DNA of 64,000 nucleotides from Isoetes taiwanensis (taxonomy: Eukaryota > Streptophyta > Lycopodiopsida > Isoetales > Isoetaceae), in NCBI GenBank assembly GCA_021234155.1, contig JAJEKV010000054.1, positions 1,304,001 through 1,368,000 on the forward strand. The letters are read 5' to 3'. The notes beneath the pieces are model-generated. The model made no database searches. It was given only the letters and a program-made list of their open reading frames with translations, and was not told the origin of the DNA. This document shows, piece by piece, positions 11,151 through 20,859 of this stretch. Both the position numbers and the translations under genes were made by a program. Numbering within the stretch: the stretch's first letter is position 1; each line of letters begins with the position of its first letter.

Positions 11151-12034
11151 ATGAATATCGCACGTACTAAGAGTACCCAGAGCTATGGTACCCTCAACAT
11201 ACCTCAAATTTTTTCTCAGTTAGGAGAATATCTAGCTACCGACCCCGCCAAGGTCGAGCTACTCTTGGTCTAGCTTGTGCAACGTTTTGTCGCCGGGCAT
11301 CAGATACCTTACCCTATCTTTCATCTCTCTGAGCGCTTTTTGATAAAGCTTAACCTTCTTAAACAGCCATACACTATAGTCGAGCAACCTAACCAAGTTT
11401 TATCCACCCGAGTGTGAGGAAGTCCCCGAAGAGGAAGCTATACGGAAGGAGGCGACCCGAATCAGAGAGCTGGCCCGTGCAGATGATACCAGGGAGATGG
11501 AGAGGGGTGACCCACCTACCTGGGTGATGGGAGAGCCATCATCAACTGCAATCCCTTGGACCTTCCCCCATATGAATATGATGAGGCCACCCAAAGTTTT
11601 ATTTGGGGTGAGGTCCCATCTTACCTTAGCCCGGTCGGACTGTTACCATGCAGAACTGCTTCGAAGGATCACGCCCGACATGATGCAGAGGTAGAAGCAA
11701 GCCTGGCTGCCATCTATGCCGCGCGGAAAGAGGCCGAGAGAGCACAGCAGCAGCAACAGCAAGAGCAACAGCAAAACCAGGACCAACAGCAGCAGTAGAG
11801 ATCCAGCGCGGTCCTGATCAGACGGAGAAGCCTCCCATTAAGAGATGGCGCAAATCCACCACTCACAAGTCTGGGAACCAGTACAAAGAAAAGCTCAAGA
11901 CTATCGGGGGTTTTGGGAAGGCCACAAACACTGCCCGCTGGCAAGAACGAGGGGATGCAGCACGGCCACACCCAGTGTCAGGGGGCAAGACCCTGCCTAA
12001 GAAGCCCGCGCAGACTCAGCGAGCAGTAGCTCCC
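11151..12034 (+). pseudogene. Element A ORF1 N-terminal part (unknown domain, decayed)
   Basis: Starts ATG at 11151 with a peptide containing ARTKSTQ, followed by EYLATDPAK; a stop at 11271 and later frameshifts break it. It aligns by eye with B ORF1 (18160): ATDPA, RIPYPI/QIPYPIFHLSE, LNL, MNQWPDRYHAELL. The later part has a Gln-rich run (11740-11800) and then [19 protein letters not shown] leading in the same frame into the H3 domain at 12035. The domain itself matches nothing I know. Its place upstream of Gag suggests an extra 5' protein of this retrotransposon lineage. Confidence 0.7.
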
Positions 12035-12329
12035 AGAAAATCCCATCGGTTTAGACCGGGCACCGTGGCCTTACGGGAGATCTGTAAGTACCAAAAGACC
12101 ACGGAGTTGCTATTACGGAAGCTGCCCTTTTAGCAGTTGGTCCGCAAAATTGCCCAAGAATTCAAGACTGGCCTGCGGTTCCAAACTTTTGCGATGCTCG
12201 CACTGCAGGAGGCTGCTGAGGCTTATCTAATAGCCCTTTTTGGGGATGCAAATCTTTGCGCCATCCACGCGAAGAGGGTCATTATCATGACCAAAGATTT
12301 GGCTCTCGCCTGAAGAATTCGGGGAGACC
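12035..12329 (+). pseudogene. Histone H3 core domain inside element A
   Basis: Translation from 12035 gives [13 protein letters not shown], then [55 protein letters not shown] and IMTKDLALA, covering helix alphaN through the C-terminus of histone H3. Upstream residues in the same frame ([20 protein letters not shown]) look like a shortened H3 tail. Two stops break it: TAG where H3 has Gln in LPFQRL (12130) and TGA where H3 has Arg in LARRI (12311); both fit C-to-T change. Loop 1 has canonical H3 length, unlike CENH3. Known: H3 packages DNA in nucleosomes. Inferred: captured from a host H3 and carried as part of the retrotransposon 5' ORF. Confidence 0.93.
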
Positions 12330-12331
12330 AT

Positions 12332-13535
12332 ATGCTTATCTTGATTTTGTTGTATCTTAGACGGTGCACGTCCTCCTTCTGGGCGACCCTCATGCAACCG
12401 GGCCGTCTTACACCCGAACAGAAGCTCACCATTATGAAGCATCAGCTTACTGATCTCCAGGTTTATGTGTTACAAGCCAACCCACCCCACATACCACAGG
12501 AATACGGGCCTGGGATTCCTGTTCCACCGAATCAGCGGCCACCACCACCGGCACCTGTGCCAGTTACGGCTTCTCGATCTAAGAGAACACGCAGTAGTTC
12601 ATCTTCCGATGCCACCTTGGAGTCTTCTGACTCATTTGACTCTTCTAAGAATGAGGTTGACCATGCAAAAGCTAAGAAAAAGGATTACCAAAAAACAGTA
12701 GACTCTACCATCACTAGCATTTGGAAGAACCGTAAGTTGGCACAGTTCTCAAGAAAAACCAGGTCTGGGGTTGATGCAGAATCTTGGTTGGATGAGATGC
12801 AGGAGTTCGGTAAGTCGTATGGAATGATCGAGAAAGATATTTGGGAAGTTGCCACCACCAATCTCACCGGATCTACTCGTATATGGTGGAAGGGATATGC
12901 CCGCTCCCACGGGCTGATGAGAGGAAGGTGCCGCTATAAGGTTTTTGCTAAAGCTTTCAAATCTCATTATGTGCCCATGGCTCACCGCCGTCAACAGATC
13001 CAAACCTTTTATCGCCTGGAATAGAAGAACATGACCGTCCAGTCATATACGGATGAGTTCATGAGGTTACGCTTATATGTCCTAGGGATAAACGAGCGCA
13101 GGAGGGTACATTGAGGGTTTATCCCCTACTTTGAGGAAAATGGTTCGAGCAATAGACCCCAAAATAATTGCAGAAGCAGAGGCTAAAACCCTTAGCCTAG
13201 AGGAGGACACTCCCAAGTATCAGCCATCGCGACCCTCTTCTTTCAGTCAGAACAAAAGGTATACACCTTACAGAGGATGCTCACCTAGTCCGGGGCCTCC
13301 GCCTCTACCGGATATCAGAAGTCCGAGAAGAAAGTTTCCTTCACGGTACCAGATAAGTCCACCAATACTGCGGGGGCTTTCAGATATATCCTCCAAGCCA
13401 TTCCCAAGGAGGCTCGTGAACAGTTACATCGGGACAAGGCTTGCTATCGGTGCTTCTGCCTGGGGCACCGTATGCAAGAATGTCCTTATATTATACAGAC
13501 AGTGCAGGCCGCCCTTGCTGATATGCATTGGGAAG
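12332..13535 (+). pseudogene. Element A Gag (capsid and CCHC nucleocapsid), decayed
   Basis: ORF 12332-13024 encodes a Pro/Ser-rich segment and then Retrotrans_gag text: ITSIWKNRKLAQF, ESWLDEMQEFGKSYGM, IWWKGYA, FKSHYVP, QTFYRLE, followed by a stop and MTVQSYTDEFMRLRLYV in frame. A frameshift near 13110 precedes the knuckle CYRCFCLGHRMQEC (about 13442-13483, C-x2-C-x4-H-x4-C). The region directly before (12330-12360) looks like a 3' splice site (TTTTGTTGTATCTTAG/ACGG), and B keeps the same AG/ACGGTGCACG join, so gag may be expressed from a spliced RNA. Confidence 0.85.
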
Positions 13536-13639
13536 GCGTAGGGAACCCAAACCATCCGGACGATGCTGCTGACAATGACGCGCCTGACTATATACAAGGT
13601 GAGTCCCATATTTATGCTGCCATTGAAACGGGCCAAGCC

Positions 13640-14070
13640 AACCATCAGCCTTCTGTCATTTCCATGGTTGGCCAAGTAGATTGTAAGCCTTTTATTATCC
13701 TCATGGATACTGGCAGCACACATAATTTTGCATCTCCTAGAATGGTAGAGGCTTTGCACCTCACTCTCTTGAGGTCCAAGCCACGTCCAGTTACGTTGGC
13801 TAGTGGGGCTATACGTCACACGCGGGGGTCAACGTATTAATTTGAATATTCAGCTACCAGGAGCACCTGTTGCTCTAGAAGCGGAGATCATGGATATTGG
13901 TCACTATAATCTCATTGTGGGTATGGAATTCCTGGCTGCCGCCAAGGCCAACATTGACTGTGAGAATCGAGAAGTTACCTTTAATGCAACCAATGGAGCC
14001 CGAGTGACTATATCAGGTAAGCCGGTTGTTCCCATTTTGCAATGTATTTCATTACGCCAGTTGCATAGGG
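13640..14070 (+). pseudogene. Element A aspartic protease
   Basis: [16 protein letters not shown] (active-site DTG at about 13706) followed, after a frameshift near 13815, by [16 protein letters not shown]. This is the retropepsin module that cleaves Gag-Pol. It lies between the zinc knuckle and RT as in all Ty3/gypsy elements. Confidence 0.85.
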
Positions 14071-15815
14071 CTCTCAAGAAATCTCAGATTATTGGCATGA
14101 TTCGACTTGCTTCAGTGGAAGCCAAGTCCAAACAAGACGAAGTTCTTGATATCTTGCCTCCGGCAATAACAGTTGTTCTTCGGGAATACCATGACCTTTT
14201 CCCCGAAGAGATTCATCAATTGCCACCTTTTAGAGGAGTGGAATGTGAAATTACCTTGGAACCAGACGCCCCATATCGAATGAGTATTCCTGAATTAATA
14301 GAGCTTAAGAAGCAGTTGCAGGAGCTCCTCAAATTAGGCTTCATTCGACCTAGTGTCTCACCTTTCAGGGCCCCGATACTCTTCGTCAAGAAAAAGGATG
14401 GCACCTTGAGAATGTGCATCGATTACCGCCAACTGAACAAGCATACTATTAAAAATCGGTATGCTTTGCCGTGGGCCGACGATCTAATAGATCAGTTGCA
14501 AGAGGCTAAGTACTTTACAAAGATTGGCCTTCGATCGGGATATCACCAGATACGAATTTAAGGAGGATGACATTCACAAGTCCGCTTTCCGGACACCCTA
14601 TGGGCATTATGAGTTCACTGTAATGCCATTTGGCTTGACTAATACCCCAGCCACCTTCATGAGATTGATGAATGATGTCTTCCATGAGTATCTTGATGAT
14701 TTTGTCATCATATTCTTTGATGATATCCTCATATATAGTAAGACCTTAGAGGACCATGGGCGGCATCTTCGGTTGGCCTTACAAAAATTGAGGCGCCACC
14801 AACTATATGACAAGTTCTCCAAGTGTCGGTTTGCAACCACCAAGGTGGATTACCTGGGACATATCGTGTCTGCAAAAGGAATAGCCACAGATCCAGCTAA
14901 GATTGAAGCAGTAAAGGATTGGCCCATTCCAACCAATGTGTCCGAGGTTCGCAGCTTCTTCGGCTTGGCCTGTTATTACCATAAATTTGTCAAGGACTTT
15001 GCCAAGCTCGCCGCACCCCTAACGAACCTAACCAAGCATGAAAAGGTTAGGGATTGGATGGCACATTGGAAAGACAAAGTTCAAGTCGGGTTTCAGTCAT
15101 TGAAGGATGCCTTGACAACAGCCCCGGTTCTCACCTTGCCAGATCCTCAGAAGGATAAGTGGGTTGCCACGGATGCTAGTAAGATAGCTACTGGTGGAGT
15201 GTTGATGCAAGAAGGTCAGGTTATCGCCTACGATTCTAAAAAGATGAATGATGCAGAACATCGATACCCCACGCATGACCAAGAATTGCTCGCGGTTGTG
15301 CGTGCCTTGCGCATTTGGAGGCACTATTTACTTGGAAGACGATTCCAGTTGGATACTGATCACCACAGCCTCCAATACATCTTCACACAACTTCACCTCA
15401 ACTTGAGACAATGACATTGGATGGAATTCCTTGAGGAATATTATTTTGAGGTCATCTATAAGCCGGGCAAGCATAATGTTGTTGCTGACGCGCTTTCCAG
15501 ACATCATTCGTTACTCGAACACATTGCAATGCTATATCCACACTCTCCAGTGAGTTTGGGAAGTAGATACAGTAGGCCCTTCCCGTAGACCCAGAATTCC
15601 AGGAGATATGGCAAAGTGTATCCAAGGAAGCTAGGACGGACAAGGAAAGGAAGACCTTCCGCTATTATAAGAAGGAGGCTGAACTCCTTTATTATAAGGA
15701 TAAGTTATGTGTTCCCGAGACATCAGGAGCTTGCAAGCTCATTCTTCATGATACACATACCAGTCCTATAGCAGGACATGCAAGATTTATGAAGACATAT
15801 TTCAAAATCCGCTCC
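14071..15815 (+). pseudogene. Element A RT - RNase H - integrase N-terminus
   Basis: RT motifs: [39 protein letters not shown] and [14 protein letters not shown] (catalytic FFDD). RNase H motifs: [34 protein letters not shown], and the [16 protein letters not shown] linker. The integrase zinc-binding start reads HDTHTSPIAGHA up to 15815, where element B's LTR breaks it. Broken by a frameshift at about 14550, stops at 14560 and 15412, and several indels after 15500. The first RT catalytic Asp (KIDL in B) is Gly here. Confidence 0.9.
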
Positions 15816-17383
15816 TGTGACGTTCCATGTATTTATACGGAACACGTATAAATAATATGCTGACACGTCACCAACAAAGGTACGCCACCATGGGGTATTT
15901 TGACATTGACCTAAAAGGGATTTAATTAGCTATGTTAAATTAACCATTAAAGGATAATTGAATTGGCCTAATTGGCTATTTAGGGGAGCGCCACCTGGCC
16001 TAATTCGATTGGCCAGCATGGGAGTTCCAAATTGAGCCATCAACCTGACCCCTATCCCTAATTGACTCCCCAAAATCGTCCAAAAGGAGAAGGACTGAGC
16101 GCCCACCTTGCCAAGCACCTTTACCTGTGTAGCCATAGCTGAGCGCCAAGTCCCAGGGAGATGGAAGCACCAAATGCCAACGGATCCAGCAGGAACTCAG
16201 ATGGGTGGTTAGGATAGCTTGAGAATTCTAGGGTAGCGCCCCTGTTGGGCACTTGTTGTGTTTGTTTCGTCTGTTCTCTTACTTGTAGGAACTAATCCTT
16301 GATTGTAAAGGAGAGTTCCCTTTATTTTTGGATTCTGGTCTTGCTCTTAAAGGATGGATTGATAGTTCTTTGCTAAGTATTACTCTGGAGATGGGGGAAA
16401 TAAGGGCGGTAGAGACCTCTGAGCCATGTTAGTAGTATACTCCTAGGTTGATTCCTGTAATTCCCATTAATGCGGTCTGTGCACAAGAGACCACCGAGTC
16501 GTGGATGCTATGGAATTGCTTAGCACCAAATAAGGGACGCAGTGGTGAAGTGGGGGTGGGGTCTTGCACGAACATAAAAGGCTCCTGAGACTCCTACAGT
16601 GGGCTAGGCCTGATAGCCGGTCACGAAGAGGGCCGGGTATGGGTCTGACACTCCCTGGGTGTAGAGGTGTGATCCGTATGGAGCATTTTGCACTTTGAGT
16701 AGATTTAGGGTGAGTAAGTCGGGTACGGATGCGGGGGTCGCTGATGCGGCACGTATTCTCTAGCTCACCCATGGAACTACTGTGATCCTGGAAGGGGACG
16801 CTTCCCCGACCTGCCTCATCGGACGGGGCTTCATGAACCCTGTAGTAGGCTCGAAGGGTGATACCTTGAGTCTGCGTGTCCGGAAGGCTATAGTGACGCC
16901 ATAGCATGATTGGACTCATCTGCAAAGTGTGCACAGGAGGGGCGGATGGAGTGGACAACCCTAGCCGATGTTCTATGCCAGCCAACGCCATGTCAAGATT
17001 CGGTCTGCTGATCTCTTGAGACCTAGCCGTCAGTCGATCCTCACTGGAGTCGGAGCTGGGGTAGAACCATAGGTTTGGGTGTTTTCCTTAGTATTAAATG
17101 CATATTCTTTGCTGTTGTCACTTGGATGGATGTGCCACCCCTCGTGGTGGTAAATTATGATATGATTATGCTGTGTGCTAACCTTGTATTCATGCTTCCG
17201 CGACGTAGGAGCCCCATTGAAGGCGTGGGCCGAATGACCCCTCTGTGTTCTTCACTTGAGCATCTTCTTACAGATGGCCCGAGTCAGACGGAGGGCCCTG
17301 CTCATGGTGAGTTGGTCGCCATGGGAGGGGAAAGTCCCCGTATGTATACGTCCGAGTGTCGTATATGTTCAGGGAGCGTCACA
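15816..17383 (+). repeat. 5' LTR of element B (1568 bp)
   Basis: Begins TGTGACGTTCC, ends GGGAGCGTCACA. Differs from the 3' copy by a handful of substitutions and by the absence of the 27121-28108 insertion. The 174-codon minus-strand ORF (16467-16991) is repeated in the other LTR only because the LTRs are identical; there is no other sign of coding. Confidence 0.94.
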
Positions 17384-17384
17384 G

Positions 17385-17396
17385 TGGTATCAGAGC
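17385..17396 (+). promoter_or_regulatory. Primer-binding site, initiator tRNA-Met
   Basis: TGGTATCAGAGC, same as in element A, placed two bases after the LTR end. Confidence 0.93.
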
Positions 17397-18159
17397 CGTG
17401 ATTTCGGTTGCCCAGAATCATAGCACTGGCCAAACCCTAACTCGTAGTTCGTTAGTTAGGCAGGAGGCTAATCTAGTAGGGGCTTAGTTTCTGTGATGTT
17501 TGGCTTTGTGTTAGGTTAAAGTAAGAAATTGTAGGTTTAAAGAAGTTAGGGCGACTAGAAGACCCAAGTTTGGAGGGGCTATGACTTCTTGCAGGTAGCT
17601 TGGACGAAGGCGGAAACGGCTCCATTGGATCGGGCGTACCGCAGATACCCTAGAACAGTCGTCGCTGGCGAAAAATGGTGATGGAGGGGCCCCGAAAGTC
17701 AACTTGGGCGCCGCTTGCTTTCTATCGATTTACAGTGGTGGCAAGAGTGCGTGGAATGCAGTCGACGCCCGACCGTACCATCGTGTGAATTTCGGGCGCG
17801 CAAGTCAACCCGGGCGCCGCTTGCTTTTCGTCGACCCCCAGTCGCGGTGGGAGCGCGTAGAATGCCGTCGGCGCCCGACCGTATTTTCGCGCGTATTTTC
17901 CGCCGTATAATGTTTAAAAAAAAAAAAACAAGCAAACTTTTAAAACTTTTTAGGGTTAAGGGCCGTTAACGTTTTGCTTTCTCCCTGTCTTAAAGCGCCT
18001 CCGCCCGCTAGAGCTGACGTCCGCCATAGCTACCGGACCCGACCTTGCCTGTCCACCTTGGTTTATCCCTACCGCCTTCTCCGACCCTAGCACCTTCCTT
18101 ATCGTCGCCTTAACCACCAGCGCCTCCTTTCCGCAGTCTGTTGACCCCAGCGCCATAGT
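17397..18159 (+). promoter_or_regulatory. Element B leader with two GC-rich hairpin units
   Basis: Two tandem-like units (17698-17777 and 17804-17883) each start GTCAAC-x2-GGGCGCCGCTTGCTTT and end GCGCCCGACCGTA or GACGCCCGACCGTA, so each can form a GGGCGCC/GGCGCCC-type stem. Element A has one unit. Likely a structured retroviral leader (dimerisation, packaging or translation control); the role is inferred. Poly(A) and pyrimidine-rich DNA follow up to the ORF1 start. Confidence 0.6.
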
Positions 18160-19071
18160 ATGGCCAACACCAAGAGTACCGTGGACCCCACTACCCTCAC
18201 TATAGCAGAGATTTATGCTTTGATCGGCCGGCACATGGCTACTGACCCTGCCTTGATAGATATACTTTTGGACGAGTTGGTAAACAGATTTGAGAACAAC
18301 GATAGGATCCCCTATCCAATTTACCATTACTCGGAGCCATTTTTGGTCAGGCTGAATCTCCGACAGCTTCCTTACACCATGGCCGAGCAACCTGACTTGG
18401 TCATGATGCTAATAAAATTTTATTCTCCCGAATGTGAAGGCCACACTGAAGAGGAGGATATAAGTAAAGAGGCCGACCGCATTCGGAACTTGGCCAGGGA
18501 AGATGACCGTAGGGAAGTGGAGCGAGCCGATACGGCGGCTCAAGGTAGGGAATACCGGTATCTTGGAGATGGAATTGCCGTTATAGATGGCAGGGCCATC
18601 GAGATTCCCCCATATCAATGGCATGAAGCCTCCCAGAGCTTCATGTGGGGAGTGATTCCTGACATCAGCCTGGATTACTTAACGACGATCCAGATTGATA
18701 TGAACCAGTGGCCCGATCGATACCATGCAGAACTCCTTCGCCGCATTGTAGAGCGACGATACAATGAGATTGAAGAAGACCTCAGGAGAGCTCGGGAGTA
18801 CAAGGAGGAGCAGGAAAGGATCCAAAAGGAAAAGGAGGAGAAGGCCCGGCAAGAGCAGCCGGATCAGCAGGGCGATGGGGGATCAGGGAGTGGGCAGGGC
18901 CCAAACCAAACGGAGCATACGACCGTTAAGCACCGGAGGAAATCCGTAGCCCGAAAGTCCGGCAGCCAGTACAAGGAAAAGTTGAAGACTGTTGGAGCCT
19001 TCGGGAAGAACGCCAGTTCCAGCCGGAGACAGGAGCGGGTGGATATGCCTCTCGGCCCCGTCCAGTTGTAG
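18160..19071 (+). CDS. Element B ORF1: unknown 5' protein leading into histone H3
   Basis: ATG at 18160; 303 codons to a TAG at 19069. The N-terminus MANTKSTV recalls the H3 start (M-A-R-T-K). Residues about 10-200 form an unknown domain (ATDPALIDILLDELVNRF, RIPYPIYHYSEPF, PPYQWHEASQSFMWGVIPD, MNQWPDRYHAELLRRI), then a charged coiled-coil-like stretch (about 200-235, Glu/Arg/Lys-rich), a Gly/Ser linker, and a basic tail with [20 protein letters not shown]. Compared with A, a 1- or 2-base indel at about 19035-19045 shifts the frame, so the H3 domain that follows is now out of frame; ancestrally ORF1 and H3 were one protein. No known family recognised. It precedes gag, so it may be an extra particle or chromatin-associated protein. 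Confidence 0.75.
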   Translation: MANTKSTVDPTTLTIAEIYALIGRHMATDPALIDILLDELVNRFENNDRIPYPIYHYSEPFLVRLNLRQLPYTMAEQPDLVMMLIKFYSPECEGHTEEEDISKEADRIRNLAREDDRREVERADTAAQGREYRYLGDGIAVIDGRAIEIPPYQWHEASQSFMWGVIPDISLDYLTTIQIDMNQWPDRYHAELLRRIVERRYNEIEEDLRRAREYKEEQERIQKEKEEKARQEQPDQQGDGGSGSGQGPNQTEHTTVKHRRKSVARKSGSQYKEKLKTVGAFGKNASSSRRQERVDMPLGPVQL

Positions 19072-19427
19072 GGGCCAAGACGATCCCGGGGCACAAAGGG
19101 CCGCCCCCTAACCCTGCTCCACAAAGGAAGCCCCACCGGTATAGACCCGGTACCGTGGCCTTACGGGAGATCCGTAAGTTTTAGAAGTCCACGCAACTTC
19201 TGATACGGAAGCTCCCCTTTCAAAGGTTGGTTCGGGAGATCGCTCAAGAGTTTAAAACCGACCTCCGCTTCCAGACTTTTGCTATCCTAGCGCTGCAAGA
19301 GGCTGCGGAAGCCTACCTGGTGGCACTCTTTGGTGATGCCAATCTTTGCGCTATCCACGCAAAGAGGGTCACCATAATGCCAAAGGATTTAGCCCTCGCC
19401 CGCAAGATTCGGGGAGAGCGTCCTTAG
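19053..19427 (+). pseudogene. Histone H3 core domain inside element B
   Basis: In the frame of 19053 the translation runs RPRPVVGAKTIPGHKG, then [17 protein letters not shown], a stop (TAG at 19182 where H3 has Gln before KST), [67 protein letters not shown] and KIRGERP followed by the natural stop at 19425-19427. This is H3 from the alphaN helix to its last residue; the core lies at 19125-19424. Differences from canonical H3 cluster at [14 protein letters not shown] and DLALARK. Canonical-length loop 1 and absence of CENH3 features place it with ordinary H3. Upstream tail lysines are largely replaced. Context: directly after ORF1, before extra ORFs and gag. The domain identity is certain; its role in the element is inference. 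Confidence 0.95.
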
Positions 19428-20484
19428 CAAATTTTGCAGGATATTCGCATTGTAAATATTTTTTTTTTTTATATATTAAATAAAAATTTATTTTTTGTTT
19501 TGCATTGAGTACGAAAATGCTGACGTCAGCGTAAATAAAAGGGATAAAAAGGATCTTCAAAGTTTCATTTCATTTGTTCATATCTGTTTCTCTCCCTTCC
19601 TCCTCCCTTCCAGCGCCCATGGCTGCCACCGACCTACTTGCATGGTACCAGGATGGAGAGCACTGGGATCCGCAAGTGCCCTTCGACCTGTTACAGCCCT
19701 TTCTCTGTCAGCGCCTTGATCTCATCACTAATATGCAGCGGCACCCAGATTATGCCGGATTCCTAGAGTTTTATACAGAGGAGATGCTTTCTCTGTGTAT
19801 TCCTCTTGGGGAACCTCCCCAGTTGTATCTAGAACGGGGGGTAGTTCGGGATATGCTAGGAGGTGACACCCACGCATATGATGTGTTAAAGGGTAAGCTT
19901 AGATGGGGCAAGCACCTGCCAGTTGTGCAGCACCAGGGGCGACAATATCTTGAAGTTGCCTTTGCCCTAGCCATCCTCATGGATCAGTACGTTGAGGATG
20001 AGACATTGCCAGTAGAGAAAGGCAAACTTCCTGAGTCTTTCGAGGAGGAAGATGATGAGCATATAGGCATGGGTGACTTCACCCGTTGGAAGCAGTTGGC
20101 AGAGGAGATGCCACCATGTCGAGAACAAGCTGCACGCTTGTCAGGGCTAGACGCCCTTCCAGTTGTATATCACCAAGGGCAAGAATATCTTCTCTTGGAT
20201 GATATCATCTGGACCTATCACATGGTGGCCGGGTTTAAGCGCCGGCGCAAAGACCATGTACTCTATGAGTTAGCGGAGTACTGTATGGATGACTTCATCG
20301 ACTTCGCTCCTATTGATCTGCCCCAGGAGGTGCAGCAGCTGCTCCAATTCCACCAAGAGACCATAGAGCCGGCCGAAACCTTGCTACGGCTTCGAAAACT
20401 CGTGATGCAGGATCCGCCATCTCAGCCCTCGCCCGCAGGATTCGGGCAGAGCGTCCTTAGCAAATTTTGCAGGATATTGCACCC
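19398..20484 (+). repeat. Direct repeat of the H3 3' end bordering an inserted block
   Basis: About 55 bp spanning the last codons of H3 (from CTCGCCCGCAAGATTCGGGG through GTCCTTAGCAAATTTTGCAG to GATATT, 19397-19450) recurs at 20428-20482 with few changes. The copies flank about 1 kb carrying ORF2. The second copy again ends a frame with an Arg-Ile-Arg-x-Glu-Arg-Pro stop. Element A lacks this block, so it arose by duplication or template switching in B's lineage. Confidence 0.75.
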
Positions 20485-20491
20485 TGGATGA
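19619..20491 (+). CDS. Element B ORF2, unknown 290-aa protein
   Basis: ATG at 19619, preceded by a pyrimidine tract and CAG (TCCTCCCTTCCAGCGCCC), which could be a 3' splice site. Acidic protein with two related segments, LPVVQHQGRQYL (about residue 98) and LPVVYHQGQEYL (about residue 178), so possibly an internal duplication. Other text: MAATDLLAWYQDGEHW, FLEFYTEEMLSL, LYELAEYCMDDFIDF. The last about 20 residues are the duplicated H3 3' end read in another frame. No catalytic motif, signal peptide or membrane segment seen, and no family recognised. It is absent from element A, where H3 is followed almost directly by gag. An open frame of this length in a mildly decayed element suggests real past coding. 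Confidence 0.6.
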   Translation: MAATDLLAWYQDGEHWDPQVPFDLLQPFLCQRLDLITNMQRHPDYAGFLEFYTEEMLSLCIPLGEPPQLYLERGVVRDMLGGDTHAYDVLKGKLRWGKHLPVVQHQGRQYLEVAFALAILMDQYVEDETLPVEKGKLPESFEEEDDEHIGMGDFTRWKQLAEEMPPCREQAARLSGLDALPVVYHQGQEYLLLDDIIWTYHMVAGFKRRRKDHVLYELAEYCMDDFIDFAPIDLPQEVQQLLQFHQETIEPAETLLRLRKLVMQDPPSQPSPAGFGQSVLSKFCRILHPG

Positions 20492-20859
20492 GTATGAAAC
20501 TCCTTACGGCGGCCCCATTGGCTGTTCCCTATCCACCAGAGGTTGCCTCCATTGCAGCTGCCACCGTAGACCCAGGGGTGACTTTGTTACGACATCGACC
20601 GCCGCCACCACCTCCTCAGCCTATGGATGAGGAGGGGGGACCTAGCTCTTAGACAATTGTATTACACATTTTGTATTGCGTATAGTTGTAAAATTTTGAC
20701 CTGGCAATTCATTAGCCATTCTATAATGGATGAGCCTTTCTTCTGAATTATGATTATCATATCAATGAATACAATTAAATTAGTCTTATCCATGATACTT
20801 CCTTGTATCTATTTGAGTTTCAAGTCTAAGAAACTGTTCCCCATTGTATGCTCATTCTT

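Noticed and set aside
11735-11800. Poly-Gln/poly-Cys coding signals on both strands
   Set aside because: A CAG/CAA repeat within the decayed ORF1 of A; the minus-strand Cys-rich ORF is its shadow.
16467-16991. A 174-codon minus-strand ORF in B's 5' LTR, repeated at 28265-28789
   Set aside because: It is repeated only because both copies lie in the two LTRs. No motif, and the related A LTRs do not keep it open.
12035-19427. Centromeric CENH3 as identity of the H3 domains
   Set aside because: Loop 1 has canonical length (FKTDLRFQ) and the C-terminus is IRGER-type, unlike CENH3.
19053-19427. Host histone gene or assembly chimera beside the element
   Set aside because: The H3 is inside the LTRs of B, and element A carries a diverged H3 at the same relative position.
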